Positions 22,758 to 32,153 of a stretch of 64,000 nucleotides of DNA are shown piece by piece; within the stretch, counting starts at the first letter, position 1, and each line of letters opens with the position of its first letter. Location: assembly GCA_001414485.1 (NCBI GenBank), contig LLEY01000170.1, positions 1 to 64,000 of the forward strand. The letters run 5' to 3'. The DNA is from Calycina herbarum (Eukaryota; Ascomycota; Leotiomycetes; Helotiales; Pezizellaceae). The position numbers were made by a program, and so were the translations under genes. The notes under the pieces are model-generated. The model made no database searches and had not been told where the DNA came from. It worked only from the letters and a program-made list of their open reading frames with translations.

Positions 22758-25700
22758 TTTTGGAAGCATGCCTTCCCTTGCATATGCAATGTTCTAAAGA
22801 GGGGACAAAAAATAGGAAAAAGAAACGAAAATAATATTATGAACGCTGAACCTCGAGACAACCCGAACGAATGATGGCCGCAGCAACGAAGCACGCTTGA
22901 GAGACATATCAACTGAGGGAGGACGTTGTATTATATACTGATAAATGATTTGCTCTCATCTGCGAAGGTCTTCACAGGAAAAAGGAAGTAGTAGTTTAGG
23001 ATGTTGCATTGCAGGACGACTAGGGCTGTTTTGCTGGGGCTGACTAGGGGTCTTGCTGTACAGAAGCAGGTTGGTTGTGCATGGCCTGCCATGCACCAAG
23101 AGTTCGTATTCCACAGGGAGGAGATAGCAAGCCCAAAACTCCAAGCGGCTTAACGGCAATAGATAATAAAAGCTTCCCGCTCTGGCTTACACTTTCATTG
23201 GAACAGTGTTTCCCAGAGCGCGGGAGTTTTGAAAATAACGGCCGGTGGATACGAAGAAAATAGGGGAGACGCCAGCCAGGATGCTTGACAGTCGGGGGGG
23301 ATTGACAACACCCCAACCAGCCTGTTTAGACCCTGTTGGATCGTATTCATCAATCTCGATACGGGTGATACTGCCGGATAGGCGCCACCGGAGCTTAATT
23401 GGACACTTCCAAAAGCGGCTTGAAGACCCTATCAAGGACTACCTATGAGATTTCACTTCTGTGAAAAGGATGGAGGCCGAGAAGACATCCGAGGAAGGAC
23501 AGGAGGATAAAATGCCCGGCTCCAGCGCGTGATCAACACGCCACCAATATATGACAGTACAACTGCCAGAGAGGGCGAGGTCATGATGAGGATGTTCTTT
23601 CGCGTTGCAGCTGCAGATGCGGTGCACCAGTGAGAGTTTCGAGGGGAGTCTGACGGCTTACGTCCTACAGCAGTTGGCATTGGTGTTGTTGAAAGTGGAG
23701 TGTTTTTTGATAGGAGATACCATGTTGATACGAGTAGATGTAGATGTAGCCCGGCCTACCGGTATCAGCTGTCAACCGAATCCGGTCTATAAGTGATAAA
23801 AATAGGCGCTGCCGACTTTGTTCACCTACACATGGTCTGATCCTTTCAAGGCTGAATATTCTGGTGCGAGGTACTCCACACATACCTACTCTACTCGGAC
23901 ATACTGTAGTACGACGTTGTACACGTCTCGGGTAGTCAACGTTGATGCCATGCTTTATCGCGGTTTTATCGAGGTAGCAAAAGCAGGCCATGAGATCGCT
24001 AGACAGAATTGCCGTACTCCAGACGGAGAGGGTAACGTTGAACACATTGGCGCATGGCGGTTCTTGCGACGTGGACCACAGGAAGTCTTTTGGCATCGGA
24101 TTAAGGTTACCAGCAGCAGCACAAATAATAAAAAAATTGGAAACTGTCCGGCTGGCATGGCCCCTGAGAACTTGGGGAGGAAGGATGGGGAGATTATTGA
24201 TTACTTGGAGGAACCTCGAAAGAGGGACAGAACTTTGTCCGGTCACGTGAGGCGCCACCTCGGCCGGCTTAACACCACTAAGTCTTTCTTCATCTACAAA
24301 CTTCTCGCAACGCGCCTTCTTACGCCTCCTTAATAGTCCAAAACGAGCTGTCTCCAAGTTGACAACCCTTCACGGGGCACAGTACTGTGTCACCATCAAG
24401 TTCGAGTCTCAATTTCCCTCCCAGGGTACAACGGCTGACAGGAACTTTTCCCGCGTCACGCAAGGCTTCGGCCTATAATTTCGCAGATTCACGCAGCTAT
24501 TTCTAGGCTTCCAGTTTTTATCGCCGTCTTTGTTTCATCTAAAGCTTTCTGCGCAATTACGCAACAATTATCCCACGTTTGTGGTCTTGGTATTGATTGC
24601 TTGTCCCAAGTACTGCAATGGATGTCTGCAGAGTCGTACTTGACGCAAGTGTTGATCACCCTGATCACCCTGATCACCGGAGCATATGTAGCTTTCCTTT
24701 TTTCCTTCCTATTTCTGGGGAGTATACAGTATACTACCGAAGACCTGCAAGAGAAACGTAGTCGGTGTATCTCGATCGGACTTCGTCCATTTTGGAAATT
24801 AGGATGACTTGCTTGCTTTCCTTTCCCACCAGGATCTCCGATTCCCCTGCTGACGCGCTGACCAGCGGCGGTGAGGAGCAAAGTTGGCAACCTGCATGGT
24901 GGTCCTTCACAATATTGATGGATTCAAGACAACATGAAATGCATTGCTAGTGGGCAGTCAGCCACCAGTGGTTTCTTGCTTTTTGCGGTACCAACGTCCA
25001 ACGGGTTCCAACTTCCAAATCATCCCCCCGCAAACGCCACCTTGCAACATGAAATCGGCGAGATTTGTCAGGACTCACAGCAACTCGCACTCGTGTTATC
25101 GGTATCTGAACCCATTTAAGGCAATGGCGCTCCGAAGGCGCGCTTTGAACCGTGGGGTTGGAATCTCTGAATACGGTAGATCCCGTTATCTTTTCTTTTT
25201 TTGATAGCGGGGCGCGTTCCGCTCGTTTCCCTCTCTGCTTCCTTGAATTTCCACATAGCGGGATGGTCTGGCAACCTGGAGCGTCCATACCCTCCCAGCG
25301 GGGTACCAAACCATTGCAGAGTATCAAAATCATTGTCTTCTTCACATTTTCATGTTTTGCGCTAAAAGAACGAAAAGAACCTCGAGAGGGGAGTGAACTA
25401 GTGCGTAAATGACCACAAGTGTGTGGAATTGTTCGGAGTACGGGGTTCTCGGTGCCGACGATTTGGAAAACTTCAAGATCAACACCATCAAACAACCAAA
25501 ATATGTTCTATTGTTGGTGGATAATGGGGTGGAGGATCAGCTATTTAAGTTTCTTGCGTTCATTATTTGATTTACTCAGTTCCAAACGTGTCATTGTTGC
25601 AGCATTGTACGACTCGCCGAATGGCTCCACGCAATTTTCAATCATAAAAATTCGATGAACTTCCTATAAGTACTTCCTTTACTCCTACAATGAGTACCAA

Positions 25701-25839
25701 TCTCTCATCAGACATCTACAATTCCTACTTTTCTATATTCGATTGATCTCAAATTTCAACCATATTTTACATTGTTTTTCTGAACCGAAATTCTGACCAG
25801 AATTTCTTCTCCCCAAACAAGGTCCCCAAGAACATCACA
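22758..25839. other. Intergenic, 3 kb, no gene supported
   Basis: Upstream region of the WSC/oxidase gene and of the hydrolase at 25840. Several open frames of 130-230 codons overlap on both strands (for example 23665-24357 minus), but none has a recognisable domain, signal peptide or intron pattern. A short tandem CCCTGATCA-type repeat lies at 24656-24678. Confidence 0.4.
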
Positions 25840-26769
25840 ATGGCAATCCAAGAGATCTCTTCCGATTTTCCCTTCACGATGAACTTCGTCAACCTTGAAA
25901 AAGATATCTCAATGGCGTACGTCGACACTGATCCCACCAACACATCCCAAAATCCCCCAGTGGTATTTCTCCACGGCAACCCCGCTTCCTCGTACCTCTG
26001 GCGCAACATCATTCCCCATGTTTCGCCTTCAACCCGTTGTATTGCTCCAGATCTCATAGGATTGGGCGCCTCATCTAAAGTCCCCTCCTCCTTCTACGGC
26101 TGGGAAAACCATACTCGATATCTCGCAACTTTCTTATCCAAGATCTTAAAGTCGGATGAGAAAGTTGTGTTGGTACTCCACGATTTCGGTTCGCTTTTTG
26201 GACTAAACTGGGCTCGTCAACATCCCGAGAAGATCGCAGGATTGGTATTGATGGAATTTCTCCCTCCCATGCCAACTTGGGAAAGCACAGGCGAGATGCC
26301 CGCAGAATTGCACGCAGCTCTCAGCGGTGGGCCGGAGGATTTACATAAATCCATTGTCGATGATAACATCTTCATTGAAGTATTTCTCCAGAGCCAGGTT
26401 CTTCGTCCTTTCACCACTGTTGAGATGGATCATTATCGCAAACCCTTTTTAAAAGTAGAGGATAGGGAGGCGATTTTCGAAATGTCGAAGATCTTTCCTG
26501 TTGCGGGACAACCGGAAGAGGTTTATGCTGCCGTGGAGAGGTACCATGAGTGGTTGGTTGCAAGTGAGGTGCCGAAGTTGTTTTTATGGGCAGATCCGGG
26601 GAAGATTATTCCTGTTGAGAAGAAGGGGTGGTACGAGAGGACTTTGAAGAATACTGAGTTTGTTGGGGTTGGAGCGGCGAAGCACTTTTTGCAGGAGGAT
26701 TGTCCAGATGTTATTGGAAGTAATATTGGCAGATGGCTTGGGGAAACTGTGTTGGCGGGAGGTAAGTAG
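25840..26769 (+). CDS. Haloalkane-dehalogenase-like alpha/beta hydrolase
   Basis: Single exon, 309 aa. It has the full layout of the DhaA group: oxyanion/halide Asn in LHGNPASSYLWRN, nucleophile Asp in VLHDFGSLFGLNWA, acidic residue in LVLMEFLPPMPTW, and His in AAKHFLQEDCPD followed by GSNIGRWL. In characterised dehalogenases the residue after the nucleophile is a halide-binding Trp (HDWG). Here it is Phe, so true dehalogenation is uncertain; epoxide or ester hydrolysis are alternatives. No signal peptide is seen, so it is probably cytosolic. The start ATG is preceded by a stop-rich leader. Confidence 0.88.
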   Translation: MAIQEISSDFPFTMNFVNLEKDISMAYVDTDPTNTSQNPPVVFLHGNPASSYLWRNIIPHVSPSTRCIAPDLIGLGASSKVPSSFYGWENHTRYLATFLSKILKSDEKVVLVLHDFGSLFGLNWARQHPEKIAGLVLMEFLPPMPTWESTGEMPAELHAALSGGPEDLHKSIVDDNIFIEVFLQSQVLRPFTTVEMDHYRKPFLKVEDREAIFEMSKIFPVAGQPEEVYAAVERYHEWLVASEVPKLFLWADPGKIIPVEKKGWYERTLKNTEFVGVGAAKHFLQEDCPDVIGSNIGRWLGETVLAGGK

Positions 26770-27061
26770 GGAAGGGGTGGGGAAGTGTGTTTGTGATGAA
26801 CCTTTTCGATTCTGTTGAGGGTTGCTTATGTTGAATTCCTTTCTTACTCTCTCAGCTTCTTCGCATTTGAGTGAGCGTCCTAGCAACTGCTCTTACTGTC
26901 AATCCATGTTTCTGTCCCAATTTAAGTCATTGCCATATCTTATCTGTTATTCTTTTCTAAGATCCTCAAGTCACAAACTTTGTACTCCAAAAGCGAGGAA
27001 TCAAAAATCTGACGGAAATTCCAAAACATCCATTCACTACATTTACAATTCTCCCGAGAGA
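26770..27061. other. Short intergenic region
   Basis: Convergent 3' ends of the hydrolase and of the small membrane-protein gene. Nothing else seen. Confidence 0.4.
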
Positions 27062-27677
27062 TCAAACTGGACATTTGCTTGCAGGTACCCGAAATCTTTC
27101 TCCAAACCTCTCGTAAAATCCACATTCTTCTGCTTGTTCAACGCCGCATTTCTCTCTTATCTTCTTCGACAAATTATCAAACCACACCATTTGCTCCTCA
27201 TTGAGTTTCCTAGCCAAAACCAGTGACTGAGAGTAAGGAAATAACATTATAATATACCTTCTCCAAAATCTCGTAACGAATAAAAGGCGGAGAGCCACTT
27301 TAATTTGGTTCCAGAGAATCATAGGCTCATTTCTACTCCTTATATGAATCTTGTAAAGTTCTCGGATCTATAAATCATTAGTATATATAAGACTAGGAGA
27401 AGGAAGATCATACATGAGCACCTCTTTTCTCATCAAGCTCCTTCCCACCTTCGAACTCGAGCTTGTTGAGATTGATGATGATTTTACCAAGAGCACTACT
27501 GTGACTGAAAGTCCCTAAAATCATAAGGACCGGGATAATAGCAAGTGGGAGACAGATTCCTGCTATCAAGCGCCATTACGCCGCCTCTTTTACTATCATT
27601 GCGCAGTAGATTGTTTCATTTTGCGGTGTGACAAATTTTGCTGTCGTCCAGTCAAACGTTGTATTGAGATCACCCAT
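27062..27677 (-). pseudogene. Small unknown protein with one membrane segment; in-frame stop
   Basis: Two exons, 27677-27414 and 27367-27062, joined by a 46-bp intron with GTATGA donor, TACTAATG branch and TTATAG acceptor. They would encode about 189 aa starting MGDLNTTFDWTTAKFV. A TAA at codon 34 (27576-27578) interrupts KEAA-stop-WRLIAG, just before the hydrophobic segment LIAGICLPLAIIPVLMILG. The C-terminal half is charged and amphipathic. I do not recognise the family. A CAA to TAA change would explain the stop. Translation from a later Met is possible but would lose part of the membrane segment. Confidence 0.45.
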
Positions 27678-27980
27678 TGTCACTGTGTGTAAAATATTTG
27701 GGAGGTGGTTGTGGGTAGTTGGGAAGAAATTTATTCATGGGATGGTGTTAAAGAAAAGAGTTAGTGGCGACTAAGAAGCAAGCCAGTTTAAGCGACGCTC
27801 CTAGGTCGAGGCGAGTAAATACCCTAAGTATGACGAGGAGTTGCTAATTTTTATGACTTGGGAGCTACTAGGTATGACTTCACAACACCTATTCACTACC
27901 CCACCTGCCCCACCCCCACACTAGTATTTAACGATCAATAACACAACTGTCAGCCAATTAAAACATGAATAACAATAGAA
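27678..27980. other. Spacer before the tRNA-like RNA array
   Basis: No gene. The last 60 bp (AACACAACTGTCAGCC, then AATTAAAACATG) resemble the sequence before other copies of the array. Confidence 0.4.
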
Positions 27981-28172
27981 GCTCGATTGGTCTAGTGGTA
28001 AGACGCTTTCCCCCAAGTACGATATTTGAGTAAACTTTGTTGCTCCCTTCTTATGCGCCTGGCAGTAGCTATTACTTTCTGAAAAGGTGTATAAGGTGGA
28101 CTTCCTAGTTTCGACTAGGAAGGGTATCGTTGGTTCTGGAAAGAATCATTAGTTCGAATCTGATATTGAGCA
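27981..28172 (+). ncRNA. tRNA-like structured RNA, array copy 1
   Basis: 192 nt. It starts GCTCGAT and ends ATTGAGC+A (7-bp acceptor stem). The D arm is GTCT/AGAC with A box TGGTCTAGTGG (27988-27998). An anticodon-type stem CTTTCC/GGAAAG follows, then a 4-nt variable region, and a T arm with B box AGTTCGAATCT (28151-28161). A T-run follows at 28178. In place of a 7-nt anticodon loop are about 125 nt with a central helix (CGATA/TATCG), a hairpin GAGTAA/TTGCTC, and a stable hairpin CTTCCTAGT, loop TTCG, then ACTAGGAAG (28101-28122). No U33-anticodon arrangement is recognisable, so I do not call it a functional tRNA. Function unknown; transcription by Pol III is inferred. Confidence 0.75.
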
Positions 28173-28655
28173 TTAAATTTTCTTTTGCATGGGAAACTTC
28201 AAATCCCTTTTAGTAATTCATAGTTTCTCTTTTTACGAATTTAAAGCTCCGTCCCCTCCCCCTTCTAAAATCCCCGCGATAGGCATTATAAGTGGCAGTA
28301 GCCTTCGTTTTTCCAACCTTTTAGAACAATCCAAGCAAACTCCCCAAGACGGTGGAACAATTCGGGACCTATTAATTGACGTGTTTTGGAACAACCAAGT
28401 TTTAAGTAGTTTAACTGTGCTGAGAAGTTGGATTGTTTCTTTACTGCCACTTCTACTATCCACAACGAGTGTGTTTACAGAAGCTCAACCAGTTGTGTAG
28501 ATATCCAATTAATACTTAGAGATCCAATCGGCAGAACGCTCCGCCACTGATTCACAAGCGAAAAATACCCCACGCTTGCCCCCCTTTCGCACTTCAATAT
28601 TTACACAGCTATTCAAGTACAAATAAGCCCCTTTTCAACCAACCAAAAGATAAAA

Positions 28656-28855
28656 GCTCAGTTAGTCTAGTGGTAAAACGCTTCCCCTGTGTACGGTTGG
28701 AATAGCCTCAGGTTAAATATTCCCTTCTTATGCACCACACTCGCCTGTATCATTGTCAAGCCCCAAGACAGCGTGGGCACAAGAGTGACCTTTCTCCACA
28801 GGGGTTGGGTATCGTTGGGTTGGAAGAACCATCAGTTCGAATCTGATATTGAGCA
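28656..28855 (+). ncRNA. tRNA-like structured RNA, array copy 2
   Basis: 200 nt. Acceptor GCTCAGT/ATTGAGC, anticodon-type stem CTTCC/GGAAG, T stem ATCAG/CTGAT around TTCGAAT, B box at 28834-28844, and a T6 run at 28868. The first internal hairpin is replaced by GGAATA...TATTCC. The UUCG hairpin seen in the other copies is missing, and a different G+C-rich stretch lies there. It is the most divergent of the intact copies in its insert, while its cloverleaf arms are conserved. Confidence 0.72.
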
Positions 28856-29205
28856 ATGAAATGTATCTTTTTTGGGGGTTTTAGAGGTTTTTTATTGAGC
28901 TGTTTGTTAGAGTGATTTAGCTGTGAGTAGCGACGTGATTATCGAGGACTTCAGATTCAAGAGGTGATGACCCACCTCCCTAGTCTTTCAAGGAAACTGC
29001 CAACCCGCGTGAGCTTTCAGAAATATGGGGCTTAACTACTGTTACTTCGGGTTAACTAGGTTTCAAACTCGGTACACCTCAAATAAATACATCACAACTT
29101 CCTCTTTCAAAAACTTCTCCACAGCTTACCCACCCCAGACTCCACTTCTTGATACTTGACCACCAACAAGACAAACACCAACCAATCAAAACAGTACTTA
29201 CAAAA

Positions 29206-29402
29206 GCTCAATTAGTCTAGTGGTAAAACGCTTCCCCCAAATTTGACATCGAATAACCTTTGTTATTCGCCTTCCTTTGAGCGCAAGCAGACTCTCTAAC
29301 AGAGGGATGAAGGCAGCTCGGGAAGGGCCTCCTGGTTTCGGCTAGGGGGGATGTCATATCTTCGGGCTGGAAGAGTCATCAGTTCGATTCTGATATTGAG
29401 CA
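29206..29402 (+). ncRNA. tRNA-like structured RNA, array copy 3
   Basis: 197 nt. Acceptor GCTCAAT/ATTGAGC (perfect), anticodon-type stem CTTCC/GGAAG, T stem ATCAG/CTGAT, T5 run at 29415. Insert: helix GACATC/GATGTC, hairpin AATAAC, loop CTTT, then GTTATT, and hairpin CTCCTGGT, loop TTCG, then GCTAGGGG (about 29329-29348). The last keeps the fold of copy 1 with different base pairs. Confidence 0.75.
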
Positions 29403-29628
29403 GCATACAAATTCTTTTTGTATCTCTTTTTAAGTTTTTATTAACTTAAGGGTTTGAAGCTTTCTCGGGTATTTTCTTGCTGTGGTCTGCTGTCAAAGCA
29501 GAAGATAAATGAAAGTCCAAAGATCATTCTCGAGTTGTAATAACTTCCTAGAAGTCAGTTCTACTCACTATTGATAATTTTCATGAATATGAAACCTGTT
29601 AGTATCACAACAACTCAACTCGCTTGAG

Positions 29629-29906
29629 AGAAAAGCGTTTTACCACTGGACCAATTGGGCTTTTATGATTACTGGTGTTTGAATTGGTTTCAAATTTTTG
29701 CTATTTACTTTTAGCTAAGGAGTCAGGGGGTAGAGAAGTGGAGTAAAGCGTATTTGGACTTCTTCAGAGCACGTCATTTACTTTCGTTCGAAGTCCTTAA
29801 AATTTATCTCCCTTGAATTGGCGCTACCGACTGGGAACCTTGCTGCTGCCTTGGGAAGGTGTACTTTCGGGTTGGAAGAATCATCAGTTCGATTCTGATA
29901 TTGAGT
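29629..29906. ncRNA. Scrambled copy of the tRNA-like RNA (inverted 5' part, direct 3' part)
   Basis: The 5' module (GCCCAATTGG, TCCAGTGGTAAAACGC) lies on the minus strand at about 29660-29629. A 3' module (GGGTTGGAAGAATCATCAG, TTCGATT, CTGATATTGAG) lies on the plus strand at about 29868-29905 and is followed by a T-run. The insert between them is not conserved. An inversion across one array copy would give this arrangement. It is unlikely to make the normal RNA. Confidence 0.55.
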
Positions 29907-30079
29907 GCTGAAAATATATTTTGTTCTTTTAACTTGTGATTTTAAAAGCTCGTTTATTTTGTCTCCCAAAGACGTATTCACCTTCTTCTCAATTCGCCAA
30001 CTACCAAAGTCCCAAACACCCCACCAGCCCCATTCCCTCCTCAACATCTCTCTAACCCCAAATAAGAAAAACTAAAACC

Positions 30080-30303
30080 GCTCGATTAGTTTAATGGTAA
30101 AACACTCCTCTCCAACGACATTAGTAATAACCTTCGTTATTCCCTTCCCTTGAAGCCGAAACCAGCGCTGAAAAGTGCGGTACCGCTCTACCTCCCAGAT
30201 TGGTAAAGCAGTGGCATAGAGAAGGACTTCCTCAGTTTAGACTAGGAAGGGTGTCTTGGAGTCAAGCGGGAGAGACTTCTCAGTTCGATTCTGAGGTTGA
30301 GCA
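30080..30303 (+). ncRNA. tRNA-like structured RNA, array copy 4
   Basis: 224 nt. Acceptor GCTCGAT/GTTGAGC, D stem GTTT/AAAC, anticodon-type stem CTCCT/GGGAG, T stem CTCAG/CTGAG around TTCGATT. The last differs from copies 1-3 by a compensating A-T to C-G change. Insert: CTCCAA/TTGGAG helix, GACA/TGTC, hairpin AATAAC, loop CTTC, then GTTATT, and hairpin CTTCCTCAGT, loop TTAG, then ACTAGGAAG (30227-30248). A T6 run follows at about 30316. Confidence 0.75.
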
Positions 30304-30530
30304 ATTTATTATTTATTTTTTGGCATTTTTTACTCGAGCTGTTGAAAGCTATACTTGGTTATTTTGTTGGATTTCGATGGGGATTCATTGAATTAATATT
30401 CACTTCCTCTAAATCATGCTCGACTTGTATAAAAACCTCGGTAAAACTAAGCCGAAAAATACCCCCCGACCCCCACAGGGCCCACTTCCGCAGAGCAGCT
30501 ATCTAACTCTAAATAAGAAAAGTCACCATC

Positions 30531-30740
30531 GCTCAAATAGTTTAATGGTCAGAACGTTCCCCTCTAACGACATTAGCAATAACCTTCGTTATTCCCTTTC
30601 TTAAGTAACCAGCCCCGAAAGGGGCGGTGTCAAGCGCCTCCGGGTGCTGCTTGGGGATGGACTTCTTTGGTTTCGTCCGGGAAGGGTGTCATTAGAGTCA
30701 ATTAGGAGAGATTTCTCAGTTCGAATCTGAGTATTGGGCA
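30531..30740 (+). ncRNA. tRNA-like structured RNA, array copy 5
   Basis: 210 nt. Acceptor GCTCAA/TTGGGC, D stem GTTT/GAAC, T stem CTCAG/CTGAG around TTCGAAT. The insert helix CTCTAA/TTAGAG replaces CTCCAA/TTGGAG of copy 4 (a double, compensating change). The AATAAC/GTTATT hairpin is identical to copy 4. The terminal hairpin is CTTCTTTGG, loop TTTCG, then TCCGGGAAG (30662-30684). A T5 run follows at 30750. Confidence 0.72.
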
Positions 30741-30913
30741 ATGAATTTGTTTTTCTGGTTCTTTTTGTATCAAGCGGTCGTTTATTTTTAACTCTCTTCT
30801 ACTTTAACTTGGTATTCATCTGCTCTCCTAAAAGTGCTAGGCCAAGAAAGACGCCCACCAACCTCGACCCAGACAGAGCCTTTATTTAATCTGAAATAAG
30901 AAAAATTGCAACC

Positions 30914-31108
30914 GCTCATATAGTTTAATGGGAAAAAACGTTCCACTCTACTGCCATCGTAATTAATAACCTTCGTGATTCCCTTCTCTTAACACAGCTA
31001 TACCGAGAGGTGAGAGGAGTGCCTAGAGAAGGACTTCCTTAGTTTCAACTGGGAAGAGTGTCGTAAAGTTAATCGGGAGAGAATTTAGTGCGATTCAGAG
31101 ATTGAGCA
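30914..31108 (+). ncRNA. tRNA-like structured RNA, array copy 6 (decaying)
   Basis: 195 nt. It keeps the acceptor (GCTCATA/ATTGAGC with a mismatch), A-box region TAGTTTAATGG, hairpin AATAAC, loop CTTC, then GTGATT, and the CTTCCTTAGT, TTCA, ACTGGGAAG hairpin. The T arm is disrupted (TTTAG/CAGAG) and the B box reads GTGCGATTC. This end copy is probably no longer transcribed or folded properly. Confidence 0.55.
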
Positions 31109-32153
31109 TTGAATGCCTTTATTTTGGGCATTTTAACTCGCAGAGTCTTTCGCGATTTCTCGCCAAATATTCAATTCGCAAACCCAATTGTTGTTTTTGG
31201 CACGTGATTCGCCTCCTTTGCCACAGCGCACAGCAATAGGTCTATCACTTCTTTCTGTCAGCCTGCACTTCGTAAGATTTGTCATAGCCGAAAGGTTCTA
31301 TTGGTTGCTGCAAGCCATCTCTAAAGTCCATGTATCAACTCCAAATCAGCGGACGTAATTGCCGGACGTCGAATGTCCCTCTAGAAATCCGGTAGAGCGT
31401 GTGAGAAGATCTAGGCTCCTGCGCTGCCACTAACGCCGCACATGTGCTTAATTCCATTTCTGGCAATTGGTTGAAGAGGATGCATTTCCTTATTGTCGGT
31501 GTAGAGTTATATACTCTGGATACCCTCGATCATTAATCTTGTCGTTGAAAATATATAGGTTCATTTAGGAGGATTTGCTCCTTTTTATCGCCACTCATAT
31601 TTAATCGGGTACTCACGATCTGATGGTTCGCCAGTGTTCCATGTTCAAGGAAGTGGCCAAGCTTTTTACATTTGCCCCCCGATCCAGTTCCCTGTTCGTT
31701 CCCCTCCTTAGCCCTGAGCTGCAGCTGCCCCGCGAACACCTTTGGCAGCAGCATCGTCATTACAACGAGCCACAATCACAACAACATCTACTGGTAGATG
31801 AACAACACAGTTGCTATCGGCTTTGATTACAAGTAATCCCCCTTGCGCCTCCGTTCTCCGACATTACAGTTCGATAATAATCACCTCAATTATTATCCCT
31901 CTCGGTTGGTCCAGAAATCGGCGTTGACGCAATCCGATCGGTCTATCGGAATCTTTCACTCCTCCGTCGATTACGCACCTGCACCTTCGACCAGCTCGGC
32001 GACATTCACAAGCCGAACAGTTAAATACAACGAAACTTCCAGTAGCTTCCCCCGCGCCAGAACACATATCAATTTTTCCTGTCTTCATGTTGGCATAAAT
32101 TCTCCAGCTTAGGCGCCCTTTCGACTCCTCAAACCCTTCAACACCAAGCAAAC
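31109..32153. other. Intergenic / leader of the sterol glucosyltransferase gene
   Basis: About 1 kb with no supported gene. Open frames at 31533-31826 and 31843-32163 lie on both strands and show no family features. Confidence 0.45.

Noticed and set aside
23665..24357. 230-codon open frame on the minus strand
   Set aside because: Overlaps a 171-codon open frame on the plus strand. It has no domain, signal peptide or intron logic, and its composition looks random.
24947..25495. 182-codon open frame on the minus strand upstream of the hydrolase gene
   Set aside because: No recognisable motif and several competing frames; more likely promoter sequence.
27981..28172. Calling the array members ordinary intron-containing tRNAs with a named anticodon
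   Set aside because: No U at position 33, and the bases at 34-36 differ between copies (for example CAA in copy 3, TGT in copy 2), so no consistent isotype can be read.
28189..28500. 103-codon frame between array copies 1 and 2
   Set aside because: Lies in spacer sequence and has no counterpart in other spacers; likely chance.
27981..31108. CRISPR-like or simple tandem repeat interpretation of the array
   Set aside because: Units are about 200 nt with divergent 300-450 bp spacers, and the conservation follows an RNA fold, not a short direct repeat.
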